Shown piece by piece: positions 11,731-24,551 of a DNA stretch of 64,000 bases (its first letter is position 1; each line of letters opens with the position of its first letter). Source of the DNA: Marasmius tenuissimus (Eukaryota; Basidiomycota; Agaricomycetes; Agaricales; Marasmiaceae); NCBI GenBank assembly GCA_029532415.1, contig JAQOTA010000071.1, positions 2,170,001 through 2,234,000 on the forward strand, read 5' to 3'. A program made the position numbers and the translations under genes. The notes beneath the pieces were generated by a model, which worked only from the letters and a program-made list of their open reading frames with translations, had not been told where the DNA came from and ran no database searches.

Positions 11731-12516
11731 ATGGTCAAAGGAGATGGATTGTCAATCGGGATGGGTGTTGTGAACGCTCCCGAGGGCCTTCAGACTCTTT
11801 CTCCGGAAGCTCCTCATACGTTCATGCACTCGTTTCTTGATGTTATGACTCTGGGACTTCGGATCGTCTGGATGTGCTCGCCTGGACAGTTAGTCGAGAT
11901 GGTGTATTCCTTTCCCAAGCTTGCAGTGCTGGTCCTCGACCAGATTCGCTTCCACCCGATGGATACCGCGCAAGCTAAAGGATTGCACGGAATGGGAATG
12001 GAGTCTCGACCTCAGACCCTTGAGCTCTTAAACCCCCAGTCGAGGTTCTTCATTGATACCTTGCACGCATTCACGCCTTGTACCGGGCTTCGATGCTTCA
12101 AAGTATCAGGAATAGTGCTAAATGGCACATCTTTGGACGCAATAGCGGCCCTGTGTTCGCCGTCTTCACAGCTCAAGGAACTTTCGATGATCCACATGTC
12201 TAATGAAGTTGGTGAGTACTACATATTACAAGTGCTTCTAAGTTGCAAGCTCACCGTGGGATCTCTACTTAGATGACGTCGGAGAATATCTTGTTGGACC
12301 CGGAAGAGAGGTAAAAGGTGTCCAGGGTTTGACATGTTTGACATTGGTGTTCAACGCATGGGAGAGTTCCTTGGTTCCCTTCAAGCTTCGCTCAATGCTC
12401 CACTCTCAGACCTCTGTACGCTGAACATGCCAAAGTTGCAGTGGACGAGCGGAGCAGACATATCTGTACTCAACAAACTTGTTCCAGTCATGTTTCCCAA
12501 GCTCAAAGCACCGTAA
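11731..12516 (+). pseudogene. F-box/LRR-like protein fragment
   Basis: The open frame from 11731 reads like the leucine-rich C-terminal part of an agaricomycete F-box protein (VEMVYSFPKLAVLVLDQIRF, TGLRCFKVSGIVLNGTSLDA, SSQLKELSMIHMS). A good 61-bp intron follows (donor GTGAGT at 12212, acceptor TTAG ending 12272), leading into DDVGEYLVGPGREV and LTCLTLVFNAWESSLVPFK. The spliced frame then stops at SQTSVR, while the remaining conserved-looking block (DLCTLNMPKLQWTSGADISV to FPKLKAP) continues in another frame. A frameshift near 12415 is therefore likely. Upstream, two in-frame stops (11686 and about 11718) separate it from any N-terminal F-box. These proteins normally bring substrates to SCF ubiquitin ligases; this copy looks broken. 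Confidence 0.5.
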
Positions 12517-15500
12517 TTCGTCGTATGTGTGTCCTCCGACCGAGCGGAGGAAGAGAGGTGGCAAAAGTCAGTCGACGACGAACGTTACAGGCAAACTCCC
12601 AGCTTGAAACGCGGACCTGCCTGGGGAAGGGCAAAGCGGGTAGCTGATGAAGTGATGAGCTACCTGCTGACTTGTACGGCAAATGGCTGGCTGAGACCAG
12701 ACAACAGTTTCTATGTGGTCGAAGAGTCGGGTAACGGTACAGGTTCGTGGATGTAGAATCGAATCGGTCAGGTTAATCCATATCCCAAACTGAAGTGGCA
12801 GTTGTAACTTCAGCTCTGTGTACTATCGCAAGATAAAAGATCGTGGTGCATGCAAGACGTAGGGTAGGGTAGAGTTGGGGAACGTCCGAGCGACAAAGTC
12901 CGTAAAGATAGGATTGTCTGTGATCTAGTGAATGGATAGGACACTAAGCGAGGACCGGCAGGGCACTTGAACGCACATCAGGGATTTTATCCTGAATCAA
13001 GATGTGATGGACAGTGTCGCCACCATCGCGTCTAGCCAAATCGCTGAGATAGCATTGTGGCAACCTCCGAAGGCCTGAGTGGAATTGCAGTATGAAAGGG
13101 ATAGTAGGTCATGGTTGGCACTCTCGCATAGCCGCCGGACGTACGAGGAACAGCCAAGGCAATGTAATAGCTCGTGTTCAGAAATTGCGGGTCTGGGAGG
13201 GAGAGGGGGGGGGGCCGATATGGGAAAGGAACGGTGGCATCTGAGGGCCATGAACCATCTTAGACAAAGCCCCCAGTATGGTTGTTGCACCCAGCGTGAC
13301 CCAGGCTGTGAAGGCTGGACAAGGAGCACGAGCGAATAGCGAAGTGTCCTGGGCGTCGCAAGGAACCTGACCACATGAGAAATCGTGTGGAGTGGATTCG
13401 AAGAAGCCACCGTGAGGCGTTAACAACGCTTTCGCTTCGTCTCTGATAGCACAAGTAGGATGCAGAACCGACAACAGAAGGTAGGGCGGCTACAAGGAGT
13501 ATCAGTCACGATGAACGCCGGACAAAAAAGCAGGACGGAAATGTACCTCTCGATGATTATCTCGACTTCGGTTCCGCCTCCGTCAGAATACACATAGCCC
13601 TGAGATTCCTCCCAGCTGATAAGATCCTGAGGTTATTGAGATGAGGGAGCAAAAGGATAAGGGCAGAAGAAGGGTGCTGAATGTAAAAGCACTGCAAGCC
13701 CGAGCTGGGTGGGACAGGGGGTGTTTGTTGAACGTTGAACCACCGTGGTCCATTTTTATCGAGCGCCATTATGAAGCGTTCCGGATATATAATGGATACA
13801 CGAGGCGCAACCTGCTGAGTGGCGAAAGGAAGAAGAGCACGCAAATCCGCCTGCTCGTCAGATGCAGTCAAGCCCCGAGCTAGGCTAGTCGTTCTGAGTC
13901 TTATACGTAGCCATCTTTCACCCGTCTTCATAGCGTCGGCGTTTCCTTGGTCTGTTTTAAGTAACAATGAGCAAGCAAGAACAAGGATTACTTATGACCC
14001 CCAACCAACCCACACACCTTTGTTCTAATAACACCTAGATTTGTGACGCGCACTCTCTTTAAGCCACCATCGCTCCTGTTCTTTCCAGGCACGGGAGCCC
14101 GTCCCTATGGCTGTATTCCTAAGTCATAGCGGTCGAGCATGAGTGAAGAGATGACCATAGTGTATCGAAAAGGTTTGAACTTGAAGACCCAACGAAAAGA
14201 GACAGAGTCTGTGATGAAAAGAGAGAACGAGGGTTTGAGGTTGAAGTAAGTCGTTGAAGACAACATGCTCGTCACGATTCCCTGTACCGGGAATCTAGGG
14301 TTAGGATTCCGGACTGCAGACTGAAGACTCAAAGAAAAGAGAAGAACGGTCCGGTCACTCCGAGTCCCGCCATATCCAGTCCAAGAGACTTATTTCCCTG
14401 ACAGCCTGACGAGTCTTGCTTTTTGACGTCCACATTCTGGCTTTCACCTCTTTCTCCTTGTAGGCTCTCATACCGCCGAATTGAAAGAAGGAATTATCAT
14501 ATCACATCACAGATGTTTCCAGTAAATTTTCGCGGTGTAAGATATATCCGAGGTTCAATTCGAAAGAACTGACCTGGACACAGTGAACAATGTGTCGCCA
14601 TACTCATAACCTCCCCTCTCTCAAGGGAGATCGCTGAAACAAGACTTCGCGACTCAAGTATTCACTCGTGGCTGATAGTACTCACTACAGTTGCCACTGC
14701 CCCGCCTTTTGCGCAGGTGGCGCCTTTCCGCCGCCCCCTCTGCCGAGGCGCCGCCTTTCACCCTTCATGACATCATTCGCCCAGGCCTCGCTGCCTGGCT
14801 AGTTATATACTGAGCTCTCCATAGGTGAGCTATTTTCTGATCCGGAGTCGCGTTGATCCAAGTTGACATAGTTTCAGGCGAGCACGATTGACGCTCGGGC
14901 TATGGACTCTCCGCTGAGTCGATCGCGGAAATGTCCTGCCTTTCTTCTTGACAAACCGGAATACAGACCTCGGCACAGCGTGAACGTCGTTTGACCGTGG
15001 CTCATTGAAAGGGATTTGCTAGTGGCAAAATTGGCCACGTGCTGTGATGTGGGAACCAGACATTGACTATGGGATCTGAGGTCACTAGGCAACTGGTGAC
15101 CGTTCTCGTGATAGTGCGAATGGGAGATACGAAGGGGAATATAAGGCCCACTGCCTCATGCGAGCTGTTGGGGGATAGGCTGTGTCGACCTCCTTCAAAG
15201 TTCATCTCTCCAATATCTCACAACTTCTCGAGCGACACGCATGAGCAGTTCGTGCTGTTGAATTTGTGCCCCTCTGGAGACTTATCTGGCCTGTCGCTTA
15301 CTTCTCATTTCTCAGGCATGATGCCAATGGTCCTTTCCAGCCTTATGGGAGAGTAAGTCCACATTGGCGGCATGCGCAAGGGCCTCACTGGAATCTAACC
15401 AAAGGAGAGCAACCAGTCTGTGAATATTTTTCCAGGTGATTGTCTTAAATGGCCGCAGTGCCGCAGGCGATGCATAGACAACGAAGTCGGATTCAGGGTG

Positions 15501-15749
15501 GTCGATTGTCCCCAACTTGGACTCGAGAGTGACCACAAATGAGGTATTGGTGGGTGAGCTGGGTGGAGAGAACGACCTCAAGTGCCACAGCTGAGGGGGA
15601 TAAGAAGAATGCTGGATGGTTGGTGCAAGGCTCGCCGGTACTGTCCGACAATTTCAAATAATATGTGATCTGTCAACGTCTAGAAACATGATCATTCCAA
15701 CAAGTAGCCTGCCAGCTCATCAGCAGCGGACGCGAAAGGAAATGAGGTA
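12517..15749. other. Gene-less stretch
   Basis: Apart from the 49-bp repeat copy at 13071, I find no supportable gene. A GC-rich block around 14700-14790 is dominated by GCCGCC/GGCGCC runs. Short open frames in both orientations have no family resemblance. Confidence 0.35.
13071..13119 (+). repeat. 49-bp dispersed repeat, copy 2
   Basis: Second copy of the element at 11483-11531, same orientation, about 1.59 kb away. Confidence 0.7.
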
Positions 15750-17071
15750 CTATAGACACACCTTGGGCCTGAGAGCGGCATCCAGCAACCACTGGTCTCA
15801 ACGCGAGCGCAAGTGGTCTAGAGGTTGTTCTTGGAGTAGTATGAGAGTGCTACCTGGGAAGTGACGTCAGAGAGGGAGAGGGAATGGAACTGAGAAGCGA
15901 CTGACAAACCTGTCTGTTCGAGTGGTATCGAGCAACCACTGGTTTACACTCGAGTGGAATTGAGATTCGATCCGTTTCTGGGGGTTCTGGGAGTAGTAGC
16001 GAGATGCTAACAGACTGTTAACTAAAAGCGAGAAGACCTGAGATGCGACCGACACACCAGTAGTATTTGGTAACCAAGGGTTTCGGCCCACAGCTGAGTG
16101 GTCTTATGATTCGACCGGTTTGTGGGTGTTCTTCGAGTAGTACCAGGATGCTACCTGGAAGCTGACGTCAGGGGAAGGAGAGGGAATGAGATGCTACTGG
16201 CATACCGGCGTACTGAGTAGAACCGAAGTACTACTACCGGCTATGACCCTCACTCGAGTAGAATCCAGGTTACACCCGTTTCTGGCGTCATGTGCATTGT
16301 GGATAGTATTGCGTTGCTACTTGGCCTTTGGCGTCAGGAAGAGCAGTAGAAGTGAAATTCAATATACATACATTTGTGCGTGAGTAGTCACTAGAAACTA
16401 CTCGGTGAGTAGTGTTCAGGTTATACTGGTGTCTGGCTTTCCGAGTAGTAAGGGGATGCTGTTGACACAAGCAAGGCCTATTGACGTCACGACTACCCAC
16501 AAGCATTGAGGTTCTTCACAGGCGCAGATAGTGAGTGGTATCGAGTTGCTGCTGAGACGTTAAGCGCAAGCCGTGAGCAATTAATTTAATTGAAGCCTGC
16601 CCTAAATGCTCAGCACGTGCCTTGCAATGGCAGGGTAACTCATGGATTGGCAGGGTACCCGCCAACTCAACTGCACAGTACGTTATATTGTTTTTTACCT
16701 CATCGTCTATCTGACGTGTCAGCAGCAACTCGATACCACTCAATATCTGCACCTGTAGGGAATCTTGATACTTCTCAAGGGCGAGCGAGGGTAGTTACTG
16801 AATACTACTCGAATTGTGCAGGTATATCAGTCGCCCTCTAATTCTACTGGCTTTCGCTGACAGGTATATATGATCTCAGTAGTGTTCTGGTCCCACTGAG
16901 ACAGAGGCGAAAGCGAGTCGAATCAGGGAGTCAACGCCAGTCGAATCAGGGAGCCAACGTCAGTCGAATCTAAGGACTACTCACGGTTATGCCAGTCGAA
17001 ATTACGAACCACTCACCTTGGGGCCAGCGCTGGTGGTACCTGAAGACCACTCAGGTAGAAGCAGGACACTG

Positions 17072-17300
17072 CGGTTAGAGTTGGTGGATACCAAATACCA
17101 TTGGGTCACTAAGGTCTGTCAGTCGCATTCCAGTTCTACTCCACTTGATGACTCAATGTGTTGATAGAATTCTGGTACCGCCCAAACGACCTTCAAGACG
17201 GAAGGAACCTGGAAACCACTCAACGTGGATTTCTAATACCGCTCACACCACACCCAACGCCAGTCGAAACCACGAACCACTCACCCTCGGGGCCAGCACC
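17072..17300 (+). repeat. 356-bp-spaced direct repeat, copy 1
   Basis: About 230 bases, from GGTTAGAGTTGGTGGATACC through TTGATAGAATTCTGGTACCG to CACGAACCACTCACC, recur nearly unchanged 356 bases downstream at 17428-17656. This is the clearest recent duplication inside the larger repeat field. Confidence 0.85.
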
Positions 17301-17427
17301 AATGGTAACTGGAAACCACTCGTCAGTCGTATTACATTTCTACTGGATTTTGCACTGATTACAGTAGGATTCAGAAACTACTCGAAGTACGGCATAGATC
17401 GGTAGAACCAGGAGACTACTCGTACTG

Positions 17428-17656
17428 GGATTAGAGTGGGCGGATACTGGATACCACTGGGTCGCTAAGGTTTGTCAGTTGCATTCCAATTCTACTCCAC
17501 TTGATGACTCAATGTGTTGATAGAATTCTGGTACTGCCCAAACGACCTTCAAGACGGAAGGAACCCGGAAACCACTCGACGTGGATTCTCAATACTGCTT
17601 GCATCATCTCCAACTCCAGTCGAAACCACGAACCACTCACCCTTGGGGCACCAATG
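17428..17656 (+). repeat. 356-bp-spaced direct repeat, copy 2
   Basis: Second copy of the 17072-17300 segment, same orientation. The core containing GAATTCTGGTA and ACGACCTTCAAGACGGAAGG is almost identical, and divergence rises towards the ends. Confidence 0.85.
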
Positions 17657-18022
17657 GTCACTGGATACCACTCTGGAACGACAGTATGTCAGTCGTATTC
17701 CAATTCCACCTGACGCATGCTCACTAACACCCTCATACCGCTCAAATGTGAATCAAAGCCAGTCGAACCTCAAGGCCACTCCCGCTGGAAGGTCCGTCAA
17801 TCGCACTCCAGTTCCACCCAATATCGCTGACTTTGCCACTAGCATCCAAATACTACTCGCGTGAGGCCTGTGGAATTTCAAAACCATCCGCTGTTTGGAC
17901 GTGAGCGAGTAGTCATTGGATACCACCCGGCCACCTCACTACATCCGTCTCGATACAGTTTCTGCAATTCAGTTCCCTATGGTATGTGACAAATGCGTCT
18001 CATGCATCATGCTCCTTGCATC

Positions 18023-19060
18023 TCAGAGACTCAGCTCCTCTAGCTCCGTGGCCGATGCACCAGGTACCCAGACCTGTCCCTCCAACCGTCCATCTGTTCT
18101 TGATACATATCCAAGAATAGCATTCACAATCAGTCGAACCGAGTCTTCGTCGAGCCGTTTTGACATCCTGATATCCACAACCAGCCTCTCCAAGGCTGGC
18201 GATGTTACTGCCTTGAATACCCTCTTTGCCTCACCCTCCATCGCCGTAAGCTGCAGCCTTCGCAAACTCCCGGTAACAATCATCCGATTTGTCGCGACCT
18301 CCTCGTAACGCAGCATCAATGAAGCCGATAGCAACAATGGACAAATCGCGATGACCGTGAGGGCTACAGATGAGCTTGCATCGAGCTCCACCTCCTGCAG
18401 CCAGTTCCACCGCGACTCGACACGTACCAAGGTGGGAATATACTGTGTCCATGGTCTACCATCAGGTACCTCGTCCATCGCGAGCCCCAGCTTTTCGAGC
18501 GATTTCATGCCACCTATCCCGCTGAAAATCCCTATCATCCAGAATGCGTCTCCACTAGAGTATGGATCACGTAGGTCTAGATCGAATCGTACCCATGACA
18601 TCCCCGCTCTCTCCAACGCCTCCAATACGTCGATGACAGTTTCGCAAGAGCTACTCCAGTCGCAGACGTACAAGAACGCTGTCTACCTTGCAAGCCTAAG
18701 TAGGGCTTCGCAGGCCAGTTTACCACCAGCATCATATAGTCCATCATTCTTTAGCTCCAACCTTACTACTAATCGACATTCCTCTAGGACTGTTGAACGT
18801 TGATGGCCCCTTGTTCGTGTATCTGCGATGTTCGAAATGCTGGGAAGTGATCCTATGTCATACGGGTAGGCCCTCAACAATGTCTCTCCACATCCTGCAC
18901 ACCTTCCGAAGTGTGTTTGCAGTGCCAATCCCCTTCTCCATGCCAGTACACGAATAGCAGCGGCTCCATATTCACCGATTCCCACAAGATCTCTCGGATT
19001 ATTTCAACTGGCTGCCGTTCCATCGTAACTTGTGGAACTGTGTCGATGATGGGTAGAGAA
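18023..19060 (-). pseudogene. F-box/LRR-like protein, broken
   Basis: Reading leftward, the N-terminal part has an F-box-like start (METERQ-type context: MERQPVEIIREILWESVN) at about 19023. The body continues in another frame (18985-18683) and then, after an in-frame TAG at 18685-18683, in that same frame to 18023. The C-terminal portion has the leucine-rich alternation of this family (GGMKSLEKLGLAMDEVP, NWLQEVELDASSSVALTVIA, GSLRRLQLTAMEGEAKRV) and ends in ATELEELSL. One frameshift plus one nonsense codon make a pseudogene likely. A very short intron across the TAG is possible, but I see no convincing donor. Intact members act as substrate receptors of SCF ubiquitin ligases. Confidence 0.5.
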
Positions 19061-19164
19061 TGAGTGGTACCCTTGGGCTCTACCCACTCAGAGACAACGG
19101 TCTCGTGCTCACTACACCTAATATGCACAACCTGAAGCTGAAGTCCCTCGGCTTGCATCTTCAT

Positions 19165-22100
19165 GGTCTAGCTCAAACGCCTACCGATACCTCTCATCAC
19201 TGTTCCTCCCGGCATAGCTACTGTCGACTTAAAAGTCCAGAATCGATCCGTCCTTCGCTATGCACGATGACCGGATGGAAAAGAGACGGAAACAATCCCT
19301 CGTCGTCGATTCTCATGCTTCCGCAACGAAGCGTCACCAACCCGATCCCAATGGCTGCGTCTTCCAGGTACGAATGAGTCCAAGGTGCCTTTATTGTCCT
19401 CGCAAGTGGTCGGTATCCCAAAATCTGAGCCAGAGGGGGGCTCGCTGGTTACAGTCGGGAACCGGAGGGAAATTGGCTGAGACTGCTTGGAGAATCAGGC
19501 CTCAGGCCTTCAGGCTTAGCAATGCGATCTGATGTCTTCACAATCCTTTACCCCACCATTCTAATCCTCTGCATCACTCTTGACTGGTTGACCGTCGGAT
19601 AACGTTGCTACATTACACCACGCTCTCCTTTGATCCCCCACCAGTTGCACGGACCATTGACTTAGGTTGTATCTTGTATTCCGCTCTATACCTATATCTT
19701 CATAGAGTGATTCCTCGTGTTCTGGCACCATATCCTCAATATCATACTTGGCTCTTCCCGTGATCCTTCGCTTGGTGTATGCACATGACTAGCGCTATTT
19801 TGCGCCCACAAGGACCTATATCACACTACAGTTCAGACTCTTTCAGACTTTGAATCCAAAAAATAGTTCAATTGCACAACGATAGATTATCCTTCACATA
19901 GAAACGACGAAGATATGAGATGTAACGAATCATAGAATGAATGAGAGTGTATATTAGCCTTTAAAGAAAAAAGATGCTAAATACAATAGGACGACAAGAG
20001 GAGAGGGAGTGGTCCAATTAGCCACGGGCATGACGCCCGACGCCAGGTTTGTCCTTCACCACATCAACAGGGCGCCAGGACAATCCCATTCGACATCAGC
20101 TTGGGTAATCATCGCGATAGTAGTAGAGCTTTGTTTAGCTAGACCTCGAACCTGCCTACTCCCGCTGCCACAGCTGCTCTCTTTCTCATGGCAAAGTTGG
20201 TCGAAAGAATGACCTGAGAACCGAGCTAGAGTGTCCATCTCAATTTGCGCGGACGGCGGAGGATCGATATCGTCTCCTAATCAAGCAATGAGAATATTAT
20301 AGTTCGAAGATCTGGGCAAAACGTGTTGCCTCTGTTGAACCTCCCATAACGTCTCCAGCGTAGCCTCCCCGTTGACCTGGCTAGTTGTGTCGATAGGTTT
20401 TCGGACCCTCATTTCTAGGTAATGCTAGGAAATCGACATCAAGGGCATGACAGGATCTTCATCGTTCCTTGAACTTGTGTACTGAGTCTTGACGAGTAGA
20501 CAAGAGAGCGTGTCTATGAGCGATAATAGAGATGAGCATAGAACAAGGGGAGAGCTGAGAACAGGCCGCAGAACCTTGGTACGGAGACACCATTTAAGTT
20601 GCAGTTGCAATTGGTCTGAACGGAATGACGCTTTGACGCAGACGCTGGTTCTCGTTTGGTTTAATGAAGCCAGGGAAATAAGCTTGGGCTTCCGCACGAC
20701 CGGAGGGTGAGGAGAAGTCGAGACAAGAATGGCTAATGCTTTTGGGAGAGGGACCGCGAATGGGTTTGGATGAGAGAATGACAACGTTGACCTGTGGTGA
20801 GAAGGGATGCCAGCTAGCGTAAAAAAGGCGGTGGCAAGGAAGGGAAGAAAAGAACGACAAGCACGAGTGACAAAGGAAACAGAAAGGTGAGGAGAAGGCG
20901 CAGGAGAGATGCTCAGCTAGATTAGCTCAACAGCAACCACAGTATTGAGGTACCCGCCATCTGTTCCCCCAGATGAGTGACTGTATGAGGATCGACGATT
21001 ATTTGTGGGATTCAAACACGGCAAATCTTCCCTTTGCTACTCTCTGAGTCTTTGAATAAGTAACCACTCGTCAGTAACGTGTTGAATGGGCAAATTGCGA
21101 ATATACCTGGTCCACAGAGCATTTCAGAGCCGTTCCCTCCTGTTCGAATGCCCAGGACATGCACCTATCTGCGACTCCGCACCAGTTTTGGTGAGTATGC
21201 TAGAAAATACATATGTTGTGACCCTGCTTCACAGATACACAAAATTACCCAGGGCGCTGGAATCGGAGTCAAGGTGGTCGTTGAGGACAAGGCGTGTGGA
21301 GATTGGTGCCTTAACCCCAACCGAAACTACGACGAGCCAACAATCAACTATGATGACCTCACCCGAAGCTTTCTCGAGCTTGTTCTTCCCCTCCTTCGCG
21401 CGGCTCGTCGCCAGCAGAGGTGGAAACCACCACGGCTTGAATTCTGTTAAAGCCTCAGCCGATTGCAAAGCGTCCGACGCGCGTGTGTCCAATAGTGCTG
21501 GCCAGAAGGATGAGTGGCGAACGAGTAAGATTATGGCCGTCTCTCTCAAGGAAGAATTGAGACCTAAACCACCCATGAAGGGGGTTGGAAGTGGTGACCA
21601 TTGGTGTGTTTTCTATTTTTCAACCTTATCCACTCTCAATTTTTGACTGTTGAGGTCAGCTACCATCTCATTCCACGTCCCTACCGTCTCCACCACGTTC
21701 ACCTTCCCCCAGTCCATCGCGATCTCCTCTCCCTTCGTTACCGTGACGTCCCTCACTGTCACCACTGCCTGACCCAACTTCCGGTACCTTACGTCTGGGC
21801 TCCATCTCGGTCGGACCCGCCCACAGACGACGATCTCGCGCACATTAAACCGACATGGAGATCCCAAACCCGAATCTCAACCCCCTACCAGCATCGACTC
21901 GACGTTGCCCAGAGTTGATTTGCTTCTCTGAGCACGACTACCAGACGGAGAAGAGACAGGACTGACGATATCGATCAAGGTTCACACACCTCTGTATCTA
22001 TGGACATCGACTCAGCCAAACTCAAGTTGCGAATAATTCAACTCCAGACTTATTTTACGGATGATGAAGATAATTTGCCGTGATTGAGGGCTTGGTCAAC

Positions 22101-24017
22101 TGCATCATCGCTTTCCCTGGTTTGCTTTGTCTCGCCCTTGGCGGTCAACGATTGTAGGAACACTCTGGCTCGAGTCAGCCGTCTATAATATTATAGCATG
22201 CCGGACACCGTTCAATTGGTAGCTCTGAGAATACAACACGGGCTACTCTGCGTGCTTGCTTCCATATATTAGTCCTTGCATATAGATATGCTAGACCCAT
22301 CGTATCGGAACAAGACGCCCATCTTTCGTCTCCCATCTCACCACTTTCAACGTACCAGCTCGACTTCAAAACCATTTCTCTCGCATACTCGCCTCCTATC
22401 AATGGCACATGCCTCCCCGCGACGCCTCCCTGATGGCTTCTGCCACCGCTATGCCAATCTTAAAGGGGAGGAGAGCGGCGTCGGGGTCTTCAAAATACAT
22501 TTCAACTTGGCAATCGTGCTGAACGAAGTTAGCAGCGTTTAGAAAATGTCCGAGAGAAATATCTACCTGTATGTATGGGAACGCAGTTTGACCAGACTGA
22601 CTTAGACTTCTCTGTCGGGAGCGTTGTGGGTTCGTCAAGAGAGCATCTCCTCGCAGAGTAACGTGAACAAACCGGTGACAACTGGCGATTTGGAGAGTAT
22701 GTATGTTGGCTGTAGCTGGCAGGGGCGTCGAGTTAAACGACGAGCACTGCCATCGATGTTAAAGAGTGCTTGCTGGGATCGAGTTGAGGTCGTGAAGTCG
22801 GAGTCATAGATCTCCTCAGCGAAGACGAGAAGTGTACCTGTGATGAACATACAGAGCGTAAATCCCAACGTCACCCATAGCCGAGTCCCTCGATCCCCTC
22901 TGATGCAACGAAGTCTTGATAGCTGCATGACAGGCCAGAGGGCGGGCAAGTTCAGAAGATATTTCGCGATTCTCTCGAACTTAAATCCACGAGCTCTCGA
23001 ATGATGCACTCGCAATTCGCTCACGATGGCCTCAGTCTGCCATTCGAGACAACCGTATGGCACAAGTACTGGGTAAAAATTACCAGTGAGATTTCGGTGA
23101 TGTGAGATTCGAGTCCGGCCAGTGAGATTTCCTTTTCAATGGACTTTTCATGGGGCCTCAGGGCTGTAGCACCCTTATCATCAATTGTTCCTTGCCTCCG
23201 ACCACCACCTCTGAGTGTTACGGCTCTCTTTAGCTTCAGCCTGTTCGTCGTACAATCCTCGCGCCTTCTTTTGAGCTTCAGGTGGAATGTCTGCAGAGAG
23301 GGTGCTTGCCTTATTTTGGGTATGTCGTGAGTTCTCATACAATTGCCGTACTAGATGTCGGTAATCACGCCACTTTGTACCGATGATATAGACAACGAAA
23401 CCCTCACTGTTCTGTATGAAGTTGAACCATAGAAATTACACGTTTCACGAACCCCTGACAATGAACACGGGCCTCTTCGTGACAACCTCTTCGACAACCT
23501 ACGCGATCTCGACCCTAAGCACTTAGCATGCCAGAATGCTTGAGCTGCATCATTTCTTTGTTACGAACGGACCATTCTCACTCCTCAATGTCTGACCAGC
23601 ATTTTCGTTCTCTCACTGCAAGCAAGGTGTGCCGCCGCTTTCGGCGGCGGCACTTCCTGAGTTTTGTATGTCGCTGACAAATCGTCACCGTGATCATTGA
23701 GCTCGAAACTAAAGACCTTTTACCAGCTGCAAGCATTCCAAAAGTGAGGTTGTGGGGTAAAGCCAGCCACTGGGATTGCTGGTACGTGCTCGAAGAAGTT
23801 GTCAAGGCCGATCGGTATGAATACCGATATGGCAATTCCTGCCTCAGTGGCCAAACAGCATCAAACATAAAGCGATGCGCCCCTTTCGCACTGGAATCGT
23901 CAAGGGAAGGTGGACAATCTCTTTGGTTTTGATATCATGAGCCATGAGGAATCTCGGTCCCACAACGAGCACCCAAAGATGTCGAAGGGCTTGTATCTTT
24001 TGTTATCAGAAGACATG
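19165..24017. other. Gene-less stretch with unassigned open frames
   Basis: No gene I can name. Frames that look somewhat protein-like are a minus-strand frame at 21867-21613 (SPDVRYRKLGQAVVTVRDVT), which overlaps the long plus-strand frame at 21086-21646 near its left end, and a minus-strand frame at 23063-22635 with a hydrophobic segment (LWVTLGFTLCMFITGTLLVF). Their starts use non-ATG codons or they lack flanking exons, so none is called as a gene. Confidence 0.3.
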
Positions 24018-24470
24018 TTATGCAATGTGTAAACAAGGAAAGAATGCGGCGATCATGCAAGCTATTGCAGCATTTGGAGACCAAGAGATTGGTGCGTGGC
24101 GACATGAATTCCATAATTGAACGTTGGGTGGTACATGACCGAGGTGTACATCCCGTATGCGTACCCTTGTACGCCTACTGGCGAAAGAGCAACTAGAGAT
24201 GATATTGTAGTACACCAATCCCCACACATCCAAGATTGTGTCGAAGAAGTTGGCTTGGTTCTCTATCCCAGCTTGTATGTGAGCAGGCACCTGAGCGGTG
24301 ATCCATTCCTGTGTGGGAGCAATCTTGTTCCACATGATGAGCGCCCTTGCCAGCTTCCACAACAGAAGGAAACTAGATTGGATCCTATTCAGCACTAACT
24401 CTGTGTCCAGTGTTGCAAGCATCTCCGCAACGTCCTGCCATTCTGTCTTGAGGTATATCAGCCAAGGGCA
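24018..24470 (-). CDS. Orphan coding-like exon
   Basis: A minus-strand frame reads PWLIYLKTEWQDVAEMLATL, then IQSSFLLLWKLARALIMWNK, then FDTILDVWGLVYYNIIS. It is amphipathic, helical and typical of real coding sequence. It lies just downstream of the stop codon of the JmjC gene on the same strand and is in no obvious splice relation to it. No ATG start is apparent and I recognise no domain. It may be the remnant of a neighbouring gene or an alternative 3' exon. Confidence 0.3.
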   Translation of the reverse strand, partial: CPWLIYLKTEWQDVAEMLATLDTELVLNRIQSSFLLLWKLARALIMWNKIAPTQEWITAQVPAHIQAGIENQANFFDTILDVWGLVYYNIISSCSFASRRTRVRIRDVHLGHVPPNVQLWNSCRHAPISWSPNAAIACMIAAFFPCLHIA

Positions 24471-24551
24471 ATGCCACTACTAGTGAATTTATACACAATC
24501 TTGGCATTTTCATTCTTCTATGTATACTACATCCACAACTCCTATGGCTGC

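Larger units (their letters stand above)
15750..17950. repeat. Degenerate repeat field with ACTACTCG/CGAGTAGT core
   Basis: The stretch is built from diverged repeats. In 15.8-16.5 kb, units of about 145-155 bp recur (GAGTAGTA near 15834, 15993 and 16135), each with GATGCTACCTGG, TGACGTCAG, GGAGAGGGAATG and a CCGGTTTGTGGGTGTT- or CCGTTTCTGG-like end. From 16.9 to 17.9 kb the recurring words are CCAGTCGAAACCACGAACCA, GGTCACTGGATACCACT and TGTCAGTCGCATTCCA. Open frames crossing it encode the same repeated peptides in several frames, so it is not a gene. I saw no flanking inverted repeats. Confidence 0.7.
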
